Of a DNA stretch of 64,000 nucleotides, positions 18,404 through 26,740 are shown in pieces. The stretch's first letter is position 1, and the number at the start of each line of letters is the position of its first letter. Made by a program: the position numbers and the translations under genes. The notes beneath the pieces were generated by a model. That model saw only the letters and a list, made by a program, of their open reading frames with translations, ran no database searches and was not told the origin of the DNA. Source of the DNA: Methylobacterium phyllostachyos (lineage in GTDB: Bacteria > Pseudomonadota > Alphaproteobacteria > Rhizobiales > Beijerinckiaceae); the NCBI RefSeq assembly GCF_900103445.1, contig NZ_FNHS01000006.1, positions 248,001 to 312,000 of the forward strand, given 5' to 3'.

Positions 18404-20230
18404 ATGTCGGTCGTGTCGTCCGCAGCGCTCCTCGCCGATCCGCCAGCCTTCCTGGGCGTCGTCTCCTCCGTGACCGGACGGCGCTGGCAGGAGCGGTGCG
18501 GCGGCGCGGCCGTCCAGAACCGGATCGCCAAGATGGTGCAGGCCCATGGCCTGCCGGAACTGCTGGCCCGGGTCCTCGCCGGCCGAGGGGTCGCCCCGGA
18601 GGAAGCGGAGCGTCATCTCGCCCCGCGCCTGCGCGACTTGATGCCCGATCCGGACACGCTGCTCGATATGGACGCGGCCGTCCGCCGCCTTGTGCGGGCT
18701 GTCCGCCGTGGCGAGACCGTGGCGATCTTCGGTGATTACGATGTCGATGGGGCCGCGAGTGCCGCCCTGCTGGCCGGCTACCTGCGCGGTCTCGGCATCC
18801 GAGCGCCGATCCATATCCCGGACCGGATCACGGAGGGCTACGGGCCCAACGTCGCGGCGATCACCGCCCTGGCGGCCGACGGCGCGACCCTCCTGGTCTG
18901 CGTCGATTGCGGGACGAGCGGCCATGCGCCCCTGGAAGAGGCCGAGAAATCCGGGCTGGACGTGATCGTGCTCGATCACCACGCCGCCGCCGAGGTTCTG
19001 CCGCCCGCCCGCGCCGTGGTGAATCCGAACCGCCTCGATGACCTCTCCGGGCTCGGCCATCTCTGTGCGGCCGGCGTGGTCTTCCTGACCTTGGTCGCCC
19101 TCAACCGCGCCCTGCGCCAAGAGGGGTTCTTCGGGGCGGGCCGCCCCGAGCCGGCCCTCACCGACGCCCTTGACCTCGTGGCCCTCGCCACCGTGGCCGA
19201 TGTTGTGCCGCTCACGGGCCTCAACCGGGCCTTCGTCAACCAAGGCCTGACGGTGATGCGTCATCGCGGGCGCACCGGCCTGGCTGCGCTGCTCGATGCT
19301 GCCTCGCTAAGCGAGCCACCCGAGGCGTGGCATCTCGGCTTCGTTCTTGGGCCTCGCATCAATGCCGGTGGACGCATCGGCGATTCGGGGCTTGGCGCCC
19401 GGCTGCTCACCACCGCGGATCCCGACGAGGCCGTCCGCATCGCCGCCGACCTCGATCACCTGAACCGCGAGCGTCAGGCCATCGAGGCGCAGGCTGTGAT
19501 GGAAGCCGAGGCCGAGATGGACCGGATCGTCACCACCGATCCCACCCGCGCCGTCCTGGTGGCGGCGAGCGCCGCATGGCATCCGGGGGTGGTTGGCTTG
19601 ATCGCATCGCGGCTGAAGGAACGGTTCAACCGGCCCGCCTTCGCTTTCGCGCTCCGCCCGGATGGCAGCGCAACAGGCTCGGGCCGTTCGATTCCCGGTG
19701 CGGATCTCGGCCTTGCGGTCCGCGCCTGCGTCGAGGCAGGCATCGCCACAAAGGGCGGCGGGCACGCGATGGCGGCCGGCGTCACCCTTCAGGCAGACGC
19801 CATCTCCCGATTCGAGGCCCACCTCACCACCCTTCTGAAGGCGAGCGTCGCTCTGGCCCGCTCGGCCGATGCGTTGCTGATCGACGGCGGCCTCAGCGCC
19901 GGCGGCGCCACCGCCGAGACCGTGCGACTGCTCCAACGGGCGGGCCCGTTTGGACAGGGTGCGCCGGAGCCGATTTTCGCCCTCGGGCGGCATCGGCTGG
20001 TGGATGCGGCGGTCGTCGGGTCGAGCCACGTCCGGGCGCGCCTGCGCAGCCGTGATGGTCAGGCCGTCGGCGCGATCTGCTTCCGGGCAGCGGAACGGCC
20101 GCTCGGCATCGCCCTCCTGAACGGGATCGGCCGCGACATGCACGTGGCCGGAACGCTGTCCTGTGACCGCTGGCGCGGTGCCGAGCGGGCCCAGCTGCGG
20201 ATCGTGGATCTGGCGCCAGCCGATCCCTGA
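18404..20230 (+). CDS. recJ: Single-stranded-DNA-specific exonuclease RecJ
   Basis: A 608-residue 5'-3' single-strand exonuclease acting in recombination and mismatch/base-excision repair. The DHH core is complete: FGDYDVDGAASAALL (motif I), CVDCGTS (motif II), VLDHHAA (DHH, motif III), and the second domain with GGGHAMAAG (DHHA1). The C-terminal OB-like RecJ domain follows. The ATG at 18404 is preceded by GGTGTAGG; an in-frame start at 18284 would overlap the pnt terminator and adds 40 residues of unlikely sequence. It stands alone after the pnt terminator and converges on the CAP lipoprotein gene. Confidence 0.95.
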   Translation: MSVVSSAALLADPPAFLGVVSSVTGRRWQERCGGAAVQNRIAKMVQAHGLPELLARVLAGRGVAPEEAERHLAPRLRDLMPDPDTLLDMDAAVRRLVRAVRRGETVAIFGDYDVDGAASAALLAGYLRGLGIRAPIHIPDRITEGYGPNVAAITALAADGATLLVCVDCGTSGHAPLEEAEKSGLDVIVLDHHAAAEVLPPARAVVNPNRLDDLSGLGHLCAAGVVFLTLVALNRALRQEGFFGAGRPEPALTDALDLVALATVADVVPLTGLNRAFVNQGLTVMRHRGRTGLAALLDAASLSEPPEAWHLGFVLGPRINAGGRIGDSGLGARLLTTADPDEAVRIAADLDHLNRERQAIEAQAVMEAEAEMDRIVTTDPTRAVLVAASAAWHPGVVGLIASRLKERFNRPAFAFALRPDGSATGSGRSIPGADLGLAVRACVEAGIATKGGGHAMAAGVTLQADAISRFEAHLTTLLKASVALARSADALLIDGGLSAGGATAETVRLLQRAGPFGQGAPEPIFALGRHRLVDAAVVGSSHVRARLRSRDGQAVGAICFRAAERPLGIALLNGIGRDMHVAGTLSCDRWRGAERAQLRIVDLAPADP

Positions 20231-20237
20231 GCGTCTG

Positions 20238-20732
20238 TCAGGCGCCCGCCATCACCAGGGCCCAGAACCGCTTGTAGCGGGTGCCGGGGGCATCCACCCG
20301 AGCAATGCCGATCCGGCGGATCTGCGGGAGCAGCATGTTCTTGTTGTGCTCGGGACTCGCCTTCCACCGCGCGAGCACCTGCTCCAGCGTCTCGGAACCC
20401 GCACTGAGGTTCTCGGCCGCCCAGGATTTCGCCAGTCCGGCCGAAGCCATGCGCGATGTGAAGCTGCCGCCGATCTCGTGGCTGAGCTGGCCGTGCCGGG
20501 CATTGTTGTTGGCCTGGAAAGACGCTGCCTTCACCAACGTGGGATCGACCACGACGGGGCTCAATCCGTGCTGCACGCGGTAAGCCGAGATCGCCGCTGC
20601 AGCCGCGACCTCGTCGAGAATCGCCGCATGCGTCGCGTTCTCGACCTCGGGCTCGGGTGTAAGGGTCAGGCCGCCGCAACCGGTGAGGGTGAGCAGCAGC
20701 GCGGCGGCGAGGGGGCGGGTGAGATTCGGCAC
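20238..20732 (-). CDS. CAP (SCP/PR-1) domain lipoprotein
   Basis: A 164-residue exported lipoprotein. The N-terminus ends in the lipobox LTGC after a hydrophobic stretch (AAALLLTLTGC, Cys19). The body matches the bacterial CAP/SCP domain: ISAYRVQHGLSPVVVDPTL, QANNNARHGQLSHEIGG (His of the cavity), AAENLSAG, and the second conserved WKASPEHNKNMLLPQ. The role of bacterial CAP proteins is not settled; envelope or surface functions are proposed. It is seven bases from the stop of convergent recJ and upstream of nothing obviously co-transcribed. Confidence 0.85.
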   Translation of the reverse strand: MPNLTRPLAAALLLTLTGCGGLTLTPEPEVENATHAAILDEVAAAAAISAYRVQHGLSPVVVDPTLVKAASFQANNNARHGQLSHEIGGSFTSRMASAGLAKSWAAENLSAGSETLEQVLARWKASPEHNKNMLLPQIRRIGIARVDAPGTRYKRFWALVMAGA

Positions 20733-20853
20733 GGTTCAAATCGCGGCGCGATGGAGGTGGGCGGCCTCCCTCCGGCGGGCTTGCGGCGAAAGCGCGGCGG
20801 TCGCGATCGAACGGCGCGTGTTTATGGGGGACGTGTCCAGAGTGCCACGGTGA

Positions 20854-21933
20854 TCAGGCCGCCAGCGCGCTGCTCCCGAGCATTGCCGGCGCGAAGGCAC
20901 GCAGAAGGTCCGGATCAAGATGTCCCTGGTTCTCGACCATGATCGACAGGGCCTCGGCGCTCGTGGCAGGCTGCCGATAGGTCCGCCGTTCCGTCAGGGC
21001 CGAGAACACATCGCAGATGCTGACGATGCGGACGAGGTCGGTAATGGCCGCGCCGGAGAGACGGTCCGGGTAGCCCTTGCCGTCGATCCGCTCGTGGTGA
21101 TGGCGCACGACATCGATCACCTCGGGCTCGAATTCGCCCTGCGCCAGCAGAAGTGCCGCGCCGATCTCCGGGTGCCGCTGCATCAGCCGGAACTCTTCGG
21201 GCGTGAGCGGCCCCGGCTTGTTCAGGATCTCGACCGGAATGCGAGACTTGCCAATATCGTGCAGCAGGGCCGCACGGACGAGGCGGGCGAGATCGCTGCG
21301 CCCCAGGCCGATCTGCGATCCGAACGTGGCCGCGTGGCCGGCGACGCCGAGCGTATGCTGGTACACCCCGATATCGTGGCGCCAGACCGCCTCAAGCCAC
21401 GACCCGATCCCGACCTCCGAGACCGCTCTCAGGACCAGCTCGGTCCCCCGGTCGACATCGTCCCGCTGAAGTGTGGCACCCAGGGCGGCACTGTCGAACA
21501 GTTCGGCCACGAGCGCGGTCGCGCCGGTTACGATTTCTTGGAGCCGTCGCCGCCGGGTTTCGTCCGAGCGCGTCGCTGCCTCGATCATCGCGAAGGCGTT
21601 GGCCAGCACGACCTGGCGCGGACTTGCGGCCGGAAGGTAACGCAGGTGTTGGTTCGTCGGCGCCAGATGCTCACCACGGGTGAGGACGAGCCGCGGCACC
21701 GGTTGCCGACCGAAGTTCAGGACCGGCTCGAGCGCCGCGATCCGGTCCGGCGGGATGTCGAGGATGACGAGGTGGGGCCGCACCGCTGGGATCGTCATGC
21801 CGGGCGCGAGCGCGCGACAATCCATCACCAGCGCTATAGCCCGCTCGAGCGCCGCGCGCTCCGTTGGCCGATCAGAGATCAGCAGGACAAATGGTTGATC
21901 CGAAGATCGTGCTGTCGCGGCGAGGGCCAACAC
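20854..21933 (-). CDS. HD-GYP domain protein (probable c-di-GMP phosphodiesterase)
   Basis: A 359-residue protein. Residues about 15-130 look like a degenerate receiver-type domain (FVLLISDRPTERAALERA, HLVILDIPPDR). A linking helix leads to an HD-GYP domain with HDIGKSRIP (near residue 223), KPGPLTPEEFRLMQRHPEIG, HHHERIDGKGYPDRLSG and the closing ICDVFSALTERRTYR. All metal-ligand positions of active HD-GYP enzymes seem present, so hydrolysis of cyclic-di-GMP is likely; this rests on family knowledge. It starts at a GTG with GAGGAAGC seven bases upstream. Downstream is the CAP lipoprotein gene 121 bases away. Confidence 0.9.
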   Translation of the reverse strand: MLALAATARSSDQPFVLLISDRPTERAALERAIALVMDCRALAPGMTIPAVRPHLVILDIPPDRIAALEPVLNFGRQPVPRLVLTRGEHLAPTNQHLRYLPAASPRQVVLANAFAMIEAATRSDETRRRRLQEIVTGATALVAELFDSAALGATLQRDDVDRGTELVLRAVSEVGIGSWLEAVWRHDIGVYQHTLGVAGHAATFGSQIGLGRSDLARLVRAALLHDIGKSRIPVEILNKPGPLTPEEFRLMQRHPEIGAALLLAQGEFEPEVIDVVRHHHERIDGKGYPDRLSGAAITDLVRIVSICDVFSALTERRTYRQPATSAEALSIMVENQGHLDPDLLRAFAPAMLGSSALAA

Positions 21934-22036
21934 GGTCGCTTCCTCGCCCGTCTGGTCAACTGAGAGTTGACCCTAACGGATAGTTACGAGGAAAGCGTTA
22001 AGTCTACGCAGTCGCCGCAGCGACCCTGTGGCGGTG

Positions 22037-22186
22037 TCAGGCGAGCTTGGCCGAACCGACAGCGCGCGAGGCCGCGCCAGCGCGATCCGAATCCACCTTG
22101 GGGCTGAGGAAGTCAGCGAACTTCACGGTCAGGACAGCCTGGCAGATCGCGAAGGCGACGAAGATCAGGGCGAAGCTGGCGATCAT
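22037..22186 (-). CDS. Small membrane protein (49 aa), unknown
   Basis: A 49-residue protein with one N-terminal hydrophobic helix (ASFALIFVAFAICQAVLTV), a short amphipathic stretch (KFADFLSPKV) and an Ala/Ser-rich polar tail. The ATG at 22186 has GGAG seven bases upstream. The frame is too short for a standard ORF cutoff. It lies between the HD-GYP gene and the oxalate region; the CTGGTATGCCAG palindrome lies 63-74 bases before its start. Function is unknown. Confidence 0.55.
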   Translation of the reverse strand: MIASFALIFVAFAICQAVLTVKFADFLSPKVDSDRAGAASRAVGSAKLA

Positions 22187-22248
22187 GGAACACTCCGAAG
22201 CGGCGGTCTCTATGTTGCGACGCAGTAAATGTCATGCCGCTGCGCAAA

Positions 22249-22260
22249 CTGGTATGCCAG
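22249..22260. promoter_or_regulatory. GntR-type operator candidate (CTGGTATGCCAG)
   Basis: CTGGTATGCCAG is a near-perfect 12-base palindrome (outer CTGG/CCAG exact). FCD-family GntR regulators such as FadR bind TGGTNNNACCA-type sites. Related sequences lie upstream of oxlT and frc, which makes regulation by the adjacent GntR protein plausible. Confidence 0.4.
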
Positions 22261-22473
22261 ATACGGAATGCCGACCATGCCTCGCATGCATGACGCGCAT
22301 TTGAAGACGCGAGGAGCTATAAAAACTTCCTGTCGGTTGCAGGGGGAGCGTGAGCCCCGTCGCCGCGGGCGGATCGCGCAAATGTTGCACTGCGCTGACA
22401 AGACGCCGAAGCGACGTCCGCAGGGCGCCGTCCGAGCGCCTTTCCGAAGGCGGCGTCACCGCCGTTCGAGCGA

Positions 22474-23166
22474 TCAGTCGAGATAATCGCCGTAGGTGTC
22501 GACGTGATTTGCAAGGCCAAGACCGTGTTCGCGCACGAGACGCTCGGCGAGGTCGGCGTCCCGAGCCTCAAGCGCCGCAATGATGGCGACGTGTTCGCGA
22601 ATCGAGCGCTCTGCACGATCACCTTGGCGTAGGGCCGTGCTGCGGATGCCGCGCACATGCATCAGCAGGTTGCTCGTGAGATCCGCGATCGCTTCGCAAT
22701 GGCCAAGCGCGATGATGCGCTGATGAAAACGGATGTTGGCGTCGGAGTATTCGTCCAGGTGCTCAGACGGCTGGCCACCATAGAACTCCGGAAACGCGTC
22801 GCGCAGGGACCGCAGCTGGGCGTCGGTGGCACGCGTGCAGGCGAGCCGCGCCGCCATGCTTTCCAGCGCCGTCCAGGCGTGGATCATGCTGACGATCTCG
22901 CGCTTGTTCTTTTTGATAACGAACACCCCGCGTCGGGCCTCCGAACGGACAAAACCCTCCTGTTCCAAGACAGTCAGCGCCTCGCGGACCGGCGTGCGGC
23001 TGACTCCGAGATCTTGCGACAGCTTCCGCTCATCGAGCCGCACCTCGTCGGGGCGCCCATAGATGTCCATGTTGGTGATGGCCGTCTTCAACGCCTCGTA
23101 GGCCAAGGTCCGTAGACTTGAACTGGCAACGATCGGCTTGACGCTCAGCGGTTCGGAGTTCGACAT
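22474..23166 (-). CDS. GntR family transcriptional regulator, FCD subfamily
   Basis: A 230-residue regulator with an N-terminal winged helix (LAYEALKTAITNMDIY, then SQDLGVSRTPVREALTVLEQEGFV, residues about 20-85) and a C-terminal FCD effector domain (residues about 95-220) with conserved Asp and His residues of the metal site (EYSDANIRFHQRI, RSIREHVAIIAAL). FCD regulators sense small organic acids. It is divergent from oxlT across 470 bases, so control of the oxalate genes is the simplest guess; effector identity is not shown. Palindromes of the type TGGTATACCA occur near this gene, oxlT and frc. Confidence 0.88.
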   Translation of the reverse strand: MSNSEPLSVKPIVASSSLRTLAYEALKTAITNMDIYGRPDEVRLDERKLSQDLGVSRTPVREALTVLEQEGFVRSEARRGVFVIKKNKREIVSMIHAWTALESMAARLACTRATDAQLRSLRDAFPEFYGGQPSEHLDEYSDANIRFHQRIIALGHCEAIADLTSNLLMHVRGIRSTALRQGDRAERSIREHVAIIAALEARDADLAERLVREHGLGLANHVDTYGDYLD

Positions 23167-23636
23167 CCCTGGTCCGGCGGCTCACACGCATGATGTACCG
23201 CACGCATTCTCAGTCGTGCGCTTCCCCGTGGACTAACCCAAACCTTGCCGCGATCCTAGTCGAGCGCGAACCAGTCCCACAGACCTCTGAGCAGCGGATG
23301 GGCCGGACCCACGCGATCGTGGACGCCGTTTGCAGCACCAAACGCCGGTTACGTCCGAACGTTGTCGTTAATCCCCGCTTGTCATCCGGTATTTTTCTGC
23401 AGGTTCGATTGACACCCCGCGCCAATATAAGCACCATCTTGCTGGCATACCGTCGACCAATGCTGAACTGATGCGATGGCGGTTTTGGTCAACCGCTTTC
23501 ACCGACTGAATTTGACTCCGAGACAAGAATTTTTCGAAGCACGACGGTCGCTTTGTTCTGCCACATCTGGATTGCGCAGGGCATAGGAACGGTTCGACGC
23601 GAACGGCAACAATAAAATTAGCGAGGAGGGAAGCGA
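23167..23636. other. Intergenic region between gntR and oxlT (470 bp)
   Basis: This divergent spacer is lower in GC than its surroundings, especially after 23380. It holds TTGACA at 23409-23414 without a convincing -10 at 17 bases, the operator-like TGGCATACCG (23443-23452), a weaker TGATGTACCG (23191-23200) near the gntR start, and the strong GAGGAGGG ribosome-binding site of oxlT. No gene is supported in it. Confidence 0.6.
23443..23452. promoter_or_regulatory. GntR-type operator candidate upstream of oxlT
   Basis: TGGCATACCG matches TGGTATACCA at eight of ten positions. It lies 185-194 bases upstream of oxlT, just downstream of a TTGACA hexamer. Assignment rests on similarity to the other two sites. 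Confidence 0.4.
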
Positions 23637-24914
23637 ATGTCCGAGATCCGCACGTCCGTGGGGGGCGGCCGATGGCTGCAACTCGCCTTCGGCGTCATCT
23701 GTATGTGCATGATCGCCAACATGCAGTACGGGTGGACGTTCTTCGTGAACCCGATGCAGGAGCGGCACGGCTGGGATCGCGCCGCGATCCAGGTCGCCTT
23801 CACGTTGTTCGTGGTCACCGAGACCTGGCTGGTGCCGATCGAGGGCTGGTTCGTCGACAAGTACGGCCCGCGGATCGTCACCCTGTTCGGCGGCCTGCTC
23901 TGCGGCATCGCCTGGGTGATGAACTCCTATGCGGAGTCGCTGACCATGCTCTACGTCGCCGCCGCCATCGGCGGGACCGGAGCCGGCGCGGTCTACGGCA
24001 CCTGCGTGGGCAACTCCCTGAAGTGGTTTCCGGACCGCCGCGGCCTCGCCGCCGGCATCACCGCGATGGGCTTCGGCGCGGGCTCGGCGCTGACCGTCGT
24101 GCCGATCCAGGCGATGATCAAGGCGCAGGGCTACGAGGCCGCCTTCTTCTACTTCGGCATCGGGCAGGGCGTCATCGTGATGCTGATCGCCCTGTTCCTG
24201 CGCGCTCCCGCCAAGGGCCAGGTGCCCGAGATCGCCCGGGTCAGCCAGTCCAAGCGTGACTTCAAGCCCGGCGAGATGGTCCGCACCCCGATCTTCTGGG
24301 TGATGTACGCGATGTTCGTGATGATGGCGGCCGGCGGCCTGATGGCCACCGCGCAGCTTGGCCCCATCGCCAAGGACTTCATGATCGCCGACGTGCCGGT
24401 CTCGCTGCTCGGCATCACCCTGCCGGCCCTGACCTTCGCGGCGACCCTCGACCGGGTGCTCAACGGCGTGACGCGGCCGTTCTTCGGCTGGGTCTCCGAC
24501 CATATCGGCCGGGAGAACACGATGTTCATCTCGTTCGCGATCGAGGGGCTGGGGATCTACGCGCTGAGCCAGCTCGGCCACAACCCAATCGCCTTCGTGC
24601 TGCTGACCGGCCTCGTGTTCTTCGCCTGGGGTGAGATCTACTCGTTGTTCCCGGCGACCTGCGGTGACACGTTCGGCTCGAAATACGCGGCCACGAATGC
24701 CGGCCTGCTCTACACCGCCAAGGGGACGGCGGCGCTGATCGTGCCCTATACCAGTGTGCTGACCACCATGACCGGGAGCTGGCACGCGGTGTTCCTGGCG
24801 GCGGCGGCGCTCAACATCTTCGCAGCCCTGCTGGCGCTCTTCGTGCTGAAGCCAATGCGTGCGGCCTACACGAAGAAGCCCGAAGCGAGCCTCGCCCCGG
24901 CGCTGGCGCAATAG
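23637..24914 (+). CDS. oxlT: Oxalate/formate antiporter-type MFS transporter
   Basis: A 425-residue major facilitator protein with about 12 hydrophobic helices. Features include MQERHGWDRAAIQVAFTLF in helix 2 (OxlT-like), GTGAGAVYGTCVGNSLKWFPDRRGLAAG in the central loop, and PFFGWVSDHIGRENTMF in the second half. The resemblance is to the oxalate:formate antiporter family, in which oxalate uptake is exchanged for formate. The nearby formyl-CoA transferase supports this. The start has GAGGAGGGAAGCGA upstream. A strong terminator follows within 25 bases. Confidence 0.88.
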   Translation: MSEIRTSVGGGRWLQLAFGVICMCMIANMQYGWTFFVNPMQERHGWDRAAIQVAFTLFVVTETWLVPIEGWFVDKYGPRIVTLFGGLLCGIAWVMNSYAESLTMLYVAAAIGGTGAGAVYGTCVGNSLKWFPDRRGLAAGITAMGFGAGSALTVVPIQAMIKAQGYEAAFFYFGIGQGVIVMLIALFLRAPAKGQVPEIARVSQSKRDFKPGEMVRTPIFWVMYAMFVMMAAGGLMATAQLGPIAKDFMIADVPVSLLGITLPALTFAATLDRVLNGVTRPFFGWVSDHIGRENTMFISFAIEGLGIYALSQLGHNPIAFVLLTGLVFFAWGEIYSLFPATCGDTFGSKYAATNAGLLYTAKGTAALIVPYTSVLTTMTGSWHAVFLAAAALNIFAALLALFVLKPMRAAYTKKPEASLAPALAQ

Positions 24915-24935
24915 TCACTGCGGCAGACCTGAAAG

Positions 24936-24965
24936 AAGCCCGGCGCTTTACGGCGCCGGGCTTTT
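24936..24965 (+). terminator. Rho-independent terminator after oxlT
   Basis: AAGCCCGGCGC and its complement form an 11-base stem around TTTACG, followed by further T residues. It is the clearest intrinsic terminator in the window and lies between oxlT and the aldolase-like gene, so the latter may depend on read-through or its own promoter. Confidence 0.85.
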
Positions 24966-25002
24966 GCGCATACCCGAAACCCTAACCTTCGGGAGACCCT
25001 TC

Positions 25003-25671
25003 ATGGATAGGGACGAGCGCATCGCGCGGGAGAGCGTCGTGGCGGCGGCGCGGGAGCTCGACGCGCAGGGCCTGAACCGCGGCACCTCGGGCAACGTCTC
25101 GATGCGGTTTCGCGACGGGCTCCTGATCACGCCCTCCGGACTGCCGACGGCCCGGATGCGACCCGAGGATGTCGTGCCCCTGGGGCTCGACGGTACGCAC
25201 CCGGCGGACCAGAAGCCCTCGTCGGAGTGGCGCTTTCACCGGGACATCCTTGCGTCCCGGCCGGATTGCGGTGCGGTCGTCCACGCGCACCCGGTCTATT
25301 GCACGGCCTTCGCGCTCTGCCGAAAAGAGATCCCGGCGGTCCACTACATGATCGCCGCCTTCGGCGGACCGAACGTGCGTTGCGCACCCTACGCGCCCTA
25401 CGGCACCGCCGAGTTGTCCGAGTTGGCGCTGGCGGCGCTCGCAGACCGCAATGTCTGTCTCCTCGCCAATCACGGCATGATCGCCGCCGGGGCGAGCCTG
25501 GACAAGGCCGTCTGGCTCGCCGTCGAATTGGAGACGCTCTGCCACCAATATGCGGTGGCGTTGCAGGTGGGCATCCCGACCGTGCTGTCGGATCACGAGA
25601 TCGGATCGACAGTCGAGCGGTTCCGCGGATATGGGCTCAACGCGGCGAATGCCGGTCCAGAGCGATCTTAG
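25003..25671 (+). CDS. Class II aldolase/adducin family protein
   Basis: A 222-residue zinc-dependent class II aldolase/adducin-like protein. Catalytic-site parts are visible: LNRGTSGNVSMR (phosphate/substrate loop), TPSGLPTARM, SSEWRFHRDI (acidic base position), VVHAHPVYCTAF (two zinc His) and LLANHGMI (third His). Relatives include L-fuculose-phosphate aldolase and various decarboxylating or sugar-phosphate enzymes; the substrate cannot be read from sequence. The ATG at 25003 has GGGAGA nine bases upstream. It overlaps the convergent formyl-THF hydrolase gene by four bases at its 3' end. Confidence 0.85.
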   Translation: MDRDERIARESVVAAARELDAQGLNRGTSGNVSMRFRDGLLITPSGLPTARMRPEDVVPLGLDGTHPADQKPSSEWRFHRDILASRPDCGAVVHAHPVYCTAFALCRKEIPAVHYMIAAFGGPNVRCAPYAPYGTAELSELALAALADRNVCLLANHGMIAAGASLDKAVWLAVELETLCHQYAVALQVGIPTVLSDHEIGSTVERFRGYGLNAANAGPERS

Positions 25672-26600
25672 CGGCCGAGCACCTGCCCCACGGCCAATCC
25701 GGCCTCGCGGGCGTAGTCGGAGGCCGCGATCTTCTTGCCGCCCTCCGGCTTGACCTTCCGGATCTCGATCCGGCCGCCCTGCGCACAGACGCTGAACCCG
25801 TCCTCGTCGATGGCGATCACCTCGCCGGGCTTGCCCTTCACGTCGCCGAGGCGCCGGACGGGATGCAGGCAGGAATCGAAGATCTGGAGCTTCTGGCCAT
25901 CCCGGGTCGTCCAGGCGCCGGGGGCGGGGTTGGCCGCGCGGATCAGGTTGTAGATCTGCTCCGCATGGGCCGACCAGCGGATCTCGGCCTCGGCGGCGCG
26001 GAACCAGCCCTCGTAGGTCGCGGCGTCTTCGTCCTGATCGATCTCGATGTGTTGGCCAGCTACGACCAAGTCGGCTGCCTCCAGCATTGCCTCGACGCCG
26101 AGAGGAAAGAGATTGTCGAAGTAGATCTCGCCCAAGGTCGCGTCGGCACCGATCGGGCAGGTCTTCTGGAGGATCACCGGCCCCTCATCGAGTCCGTCGG
26201 TCGGCCGGAAAATCGTGAGGCCGGTCTGCGTGTCGCCGCGGGCGATCGGCCAGTTGATCGACGAGGGGCCGCGATATCGGGGCAGCAGGCTCGGATGGTA
26301 CTGAATCGTGCCGTGTTTCGGGATGGTGACGAAGCTCTGCGGCGCGAATTGCAGGACGTAAGCCATGATGCCGATATCGGCATCGAGGCTGCGCATGGCC
26401 GCCTCGGCCTCCGGGCTCTTCAGGCTCGGGAACTGAAGAACCGGAAGCCCCTTCTCCTCCGCCGCGGTCCTCAGGACATCGGGCTTGGCACCGGGCTTCT
26501 CCGGCGCGCAGAACACGCCCGCAACCGTGTCGCCCCGCTGGAGGAACGCCTCTAGCACGGCCTTCCCGAAATCCTGTTGACCGATGAAGGCGATGCGCAT
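25668..26600 (-). CDS. Free-standing 10-formyltetrahydrofolate hydrolase domain (FDH N-terminal-like)
   Basis: A 310-residue formyltransferase-fold protein. It is closer by eye to the N-terminal hydrolase domain of 10-formyl-THF dehydrogenase (ALDH1L1) than to Met-tRNA formyltransferase: YHPSLLPRYRGPSSINW, TDGLDEGPV, and the C-terminal ATYEGWFRAAEAEIRW and NPAPGAWTT. The catalytic pair known in rat FDH (His106, Asp142) corresponds to His102 and Asp138 here. The long FDH aldehyde-dehydrogenase and carrier domains are absent. Likely reaction: 10-formyl-THF to THF plus formate, or formyl transfer to an unknown acceptor. It follows frc on the same strand, which ties it to formate/formyl metabolism. 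Confidence 0.85.
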   Translation of the reverse strand: MRIAFIGQQDFGKAVLEAFLQRGDTVAGVFCAPEKPGAKPDVLRTAAEEKGLPVLQFPSLKSPEAEAAMRSLDADIGIMAYVLQFAPQSFVTIPKHGTIQYHPSLLPRYRGPSSINWPIARGDTQTGLTIFRPTDGLDEGPVILQKTCPIGADATLGEIYFDNLFPLGVEAMLEAADLVVAGQHIEIDQDEDAATYEGWFRAAEAEIRWSAHAEQIYNLIRAANPAPGAWTTRDGQKLQIFDSCLHPVRRLGDVKGKPGEVIAIDEDGFSVCAQGGRIEIRKVKPEGGKKIAASDYAREAGLAVGQVLGR

Positions 26601-26712
26601 GCGATCTCCGGAGCGTCATTCCACCCGAGTTGGGGGGAGGGCAGGGGAACGGCAGCGTGCCGACGCCCGTTCCACCGGGCATCGACCTCGCCGCGGATCT
26701 CTTCAACCGTCT

Positions 26713-26732
26713 GCGGGCGGCGGACCGCCCGC
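26713..26732 (-). terminator. Hairpin between frc and the formyl-THF hydrolase gene
   Basis: GCGGGCGG and its complement form an eight-base stem around a four-base loop, just after the frc stop on the minus strand. There is no T-run. It may attenuate read-through to the hydrolase gene or be an incidental GC hairpin. Confidence 0.35.
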
Positions 26733-26740
26733 TTGTCAGC

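Noticed and set aside
16834..18531. 565-residue minus-strand frame over pntB
   Set aside because: Composition is extreme (Arg, His, Asp) and it lies exactly over a convincing PntB; it is a codon-bias shadow.
23409..23431. TTGACA plus TATAAG as the oxlT promoter
   Set aside because: The spacer is only 11 bases, too short for a sigma70 promoter; kept only as a comment on the intergenic region.
23499..24911. 470-residue minus-strand frame over oxlT
   Set aside because: Low-complexity His/Arg/Gly-rich shadow of the transporter gene.
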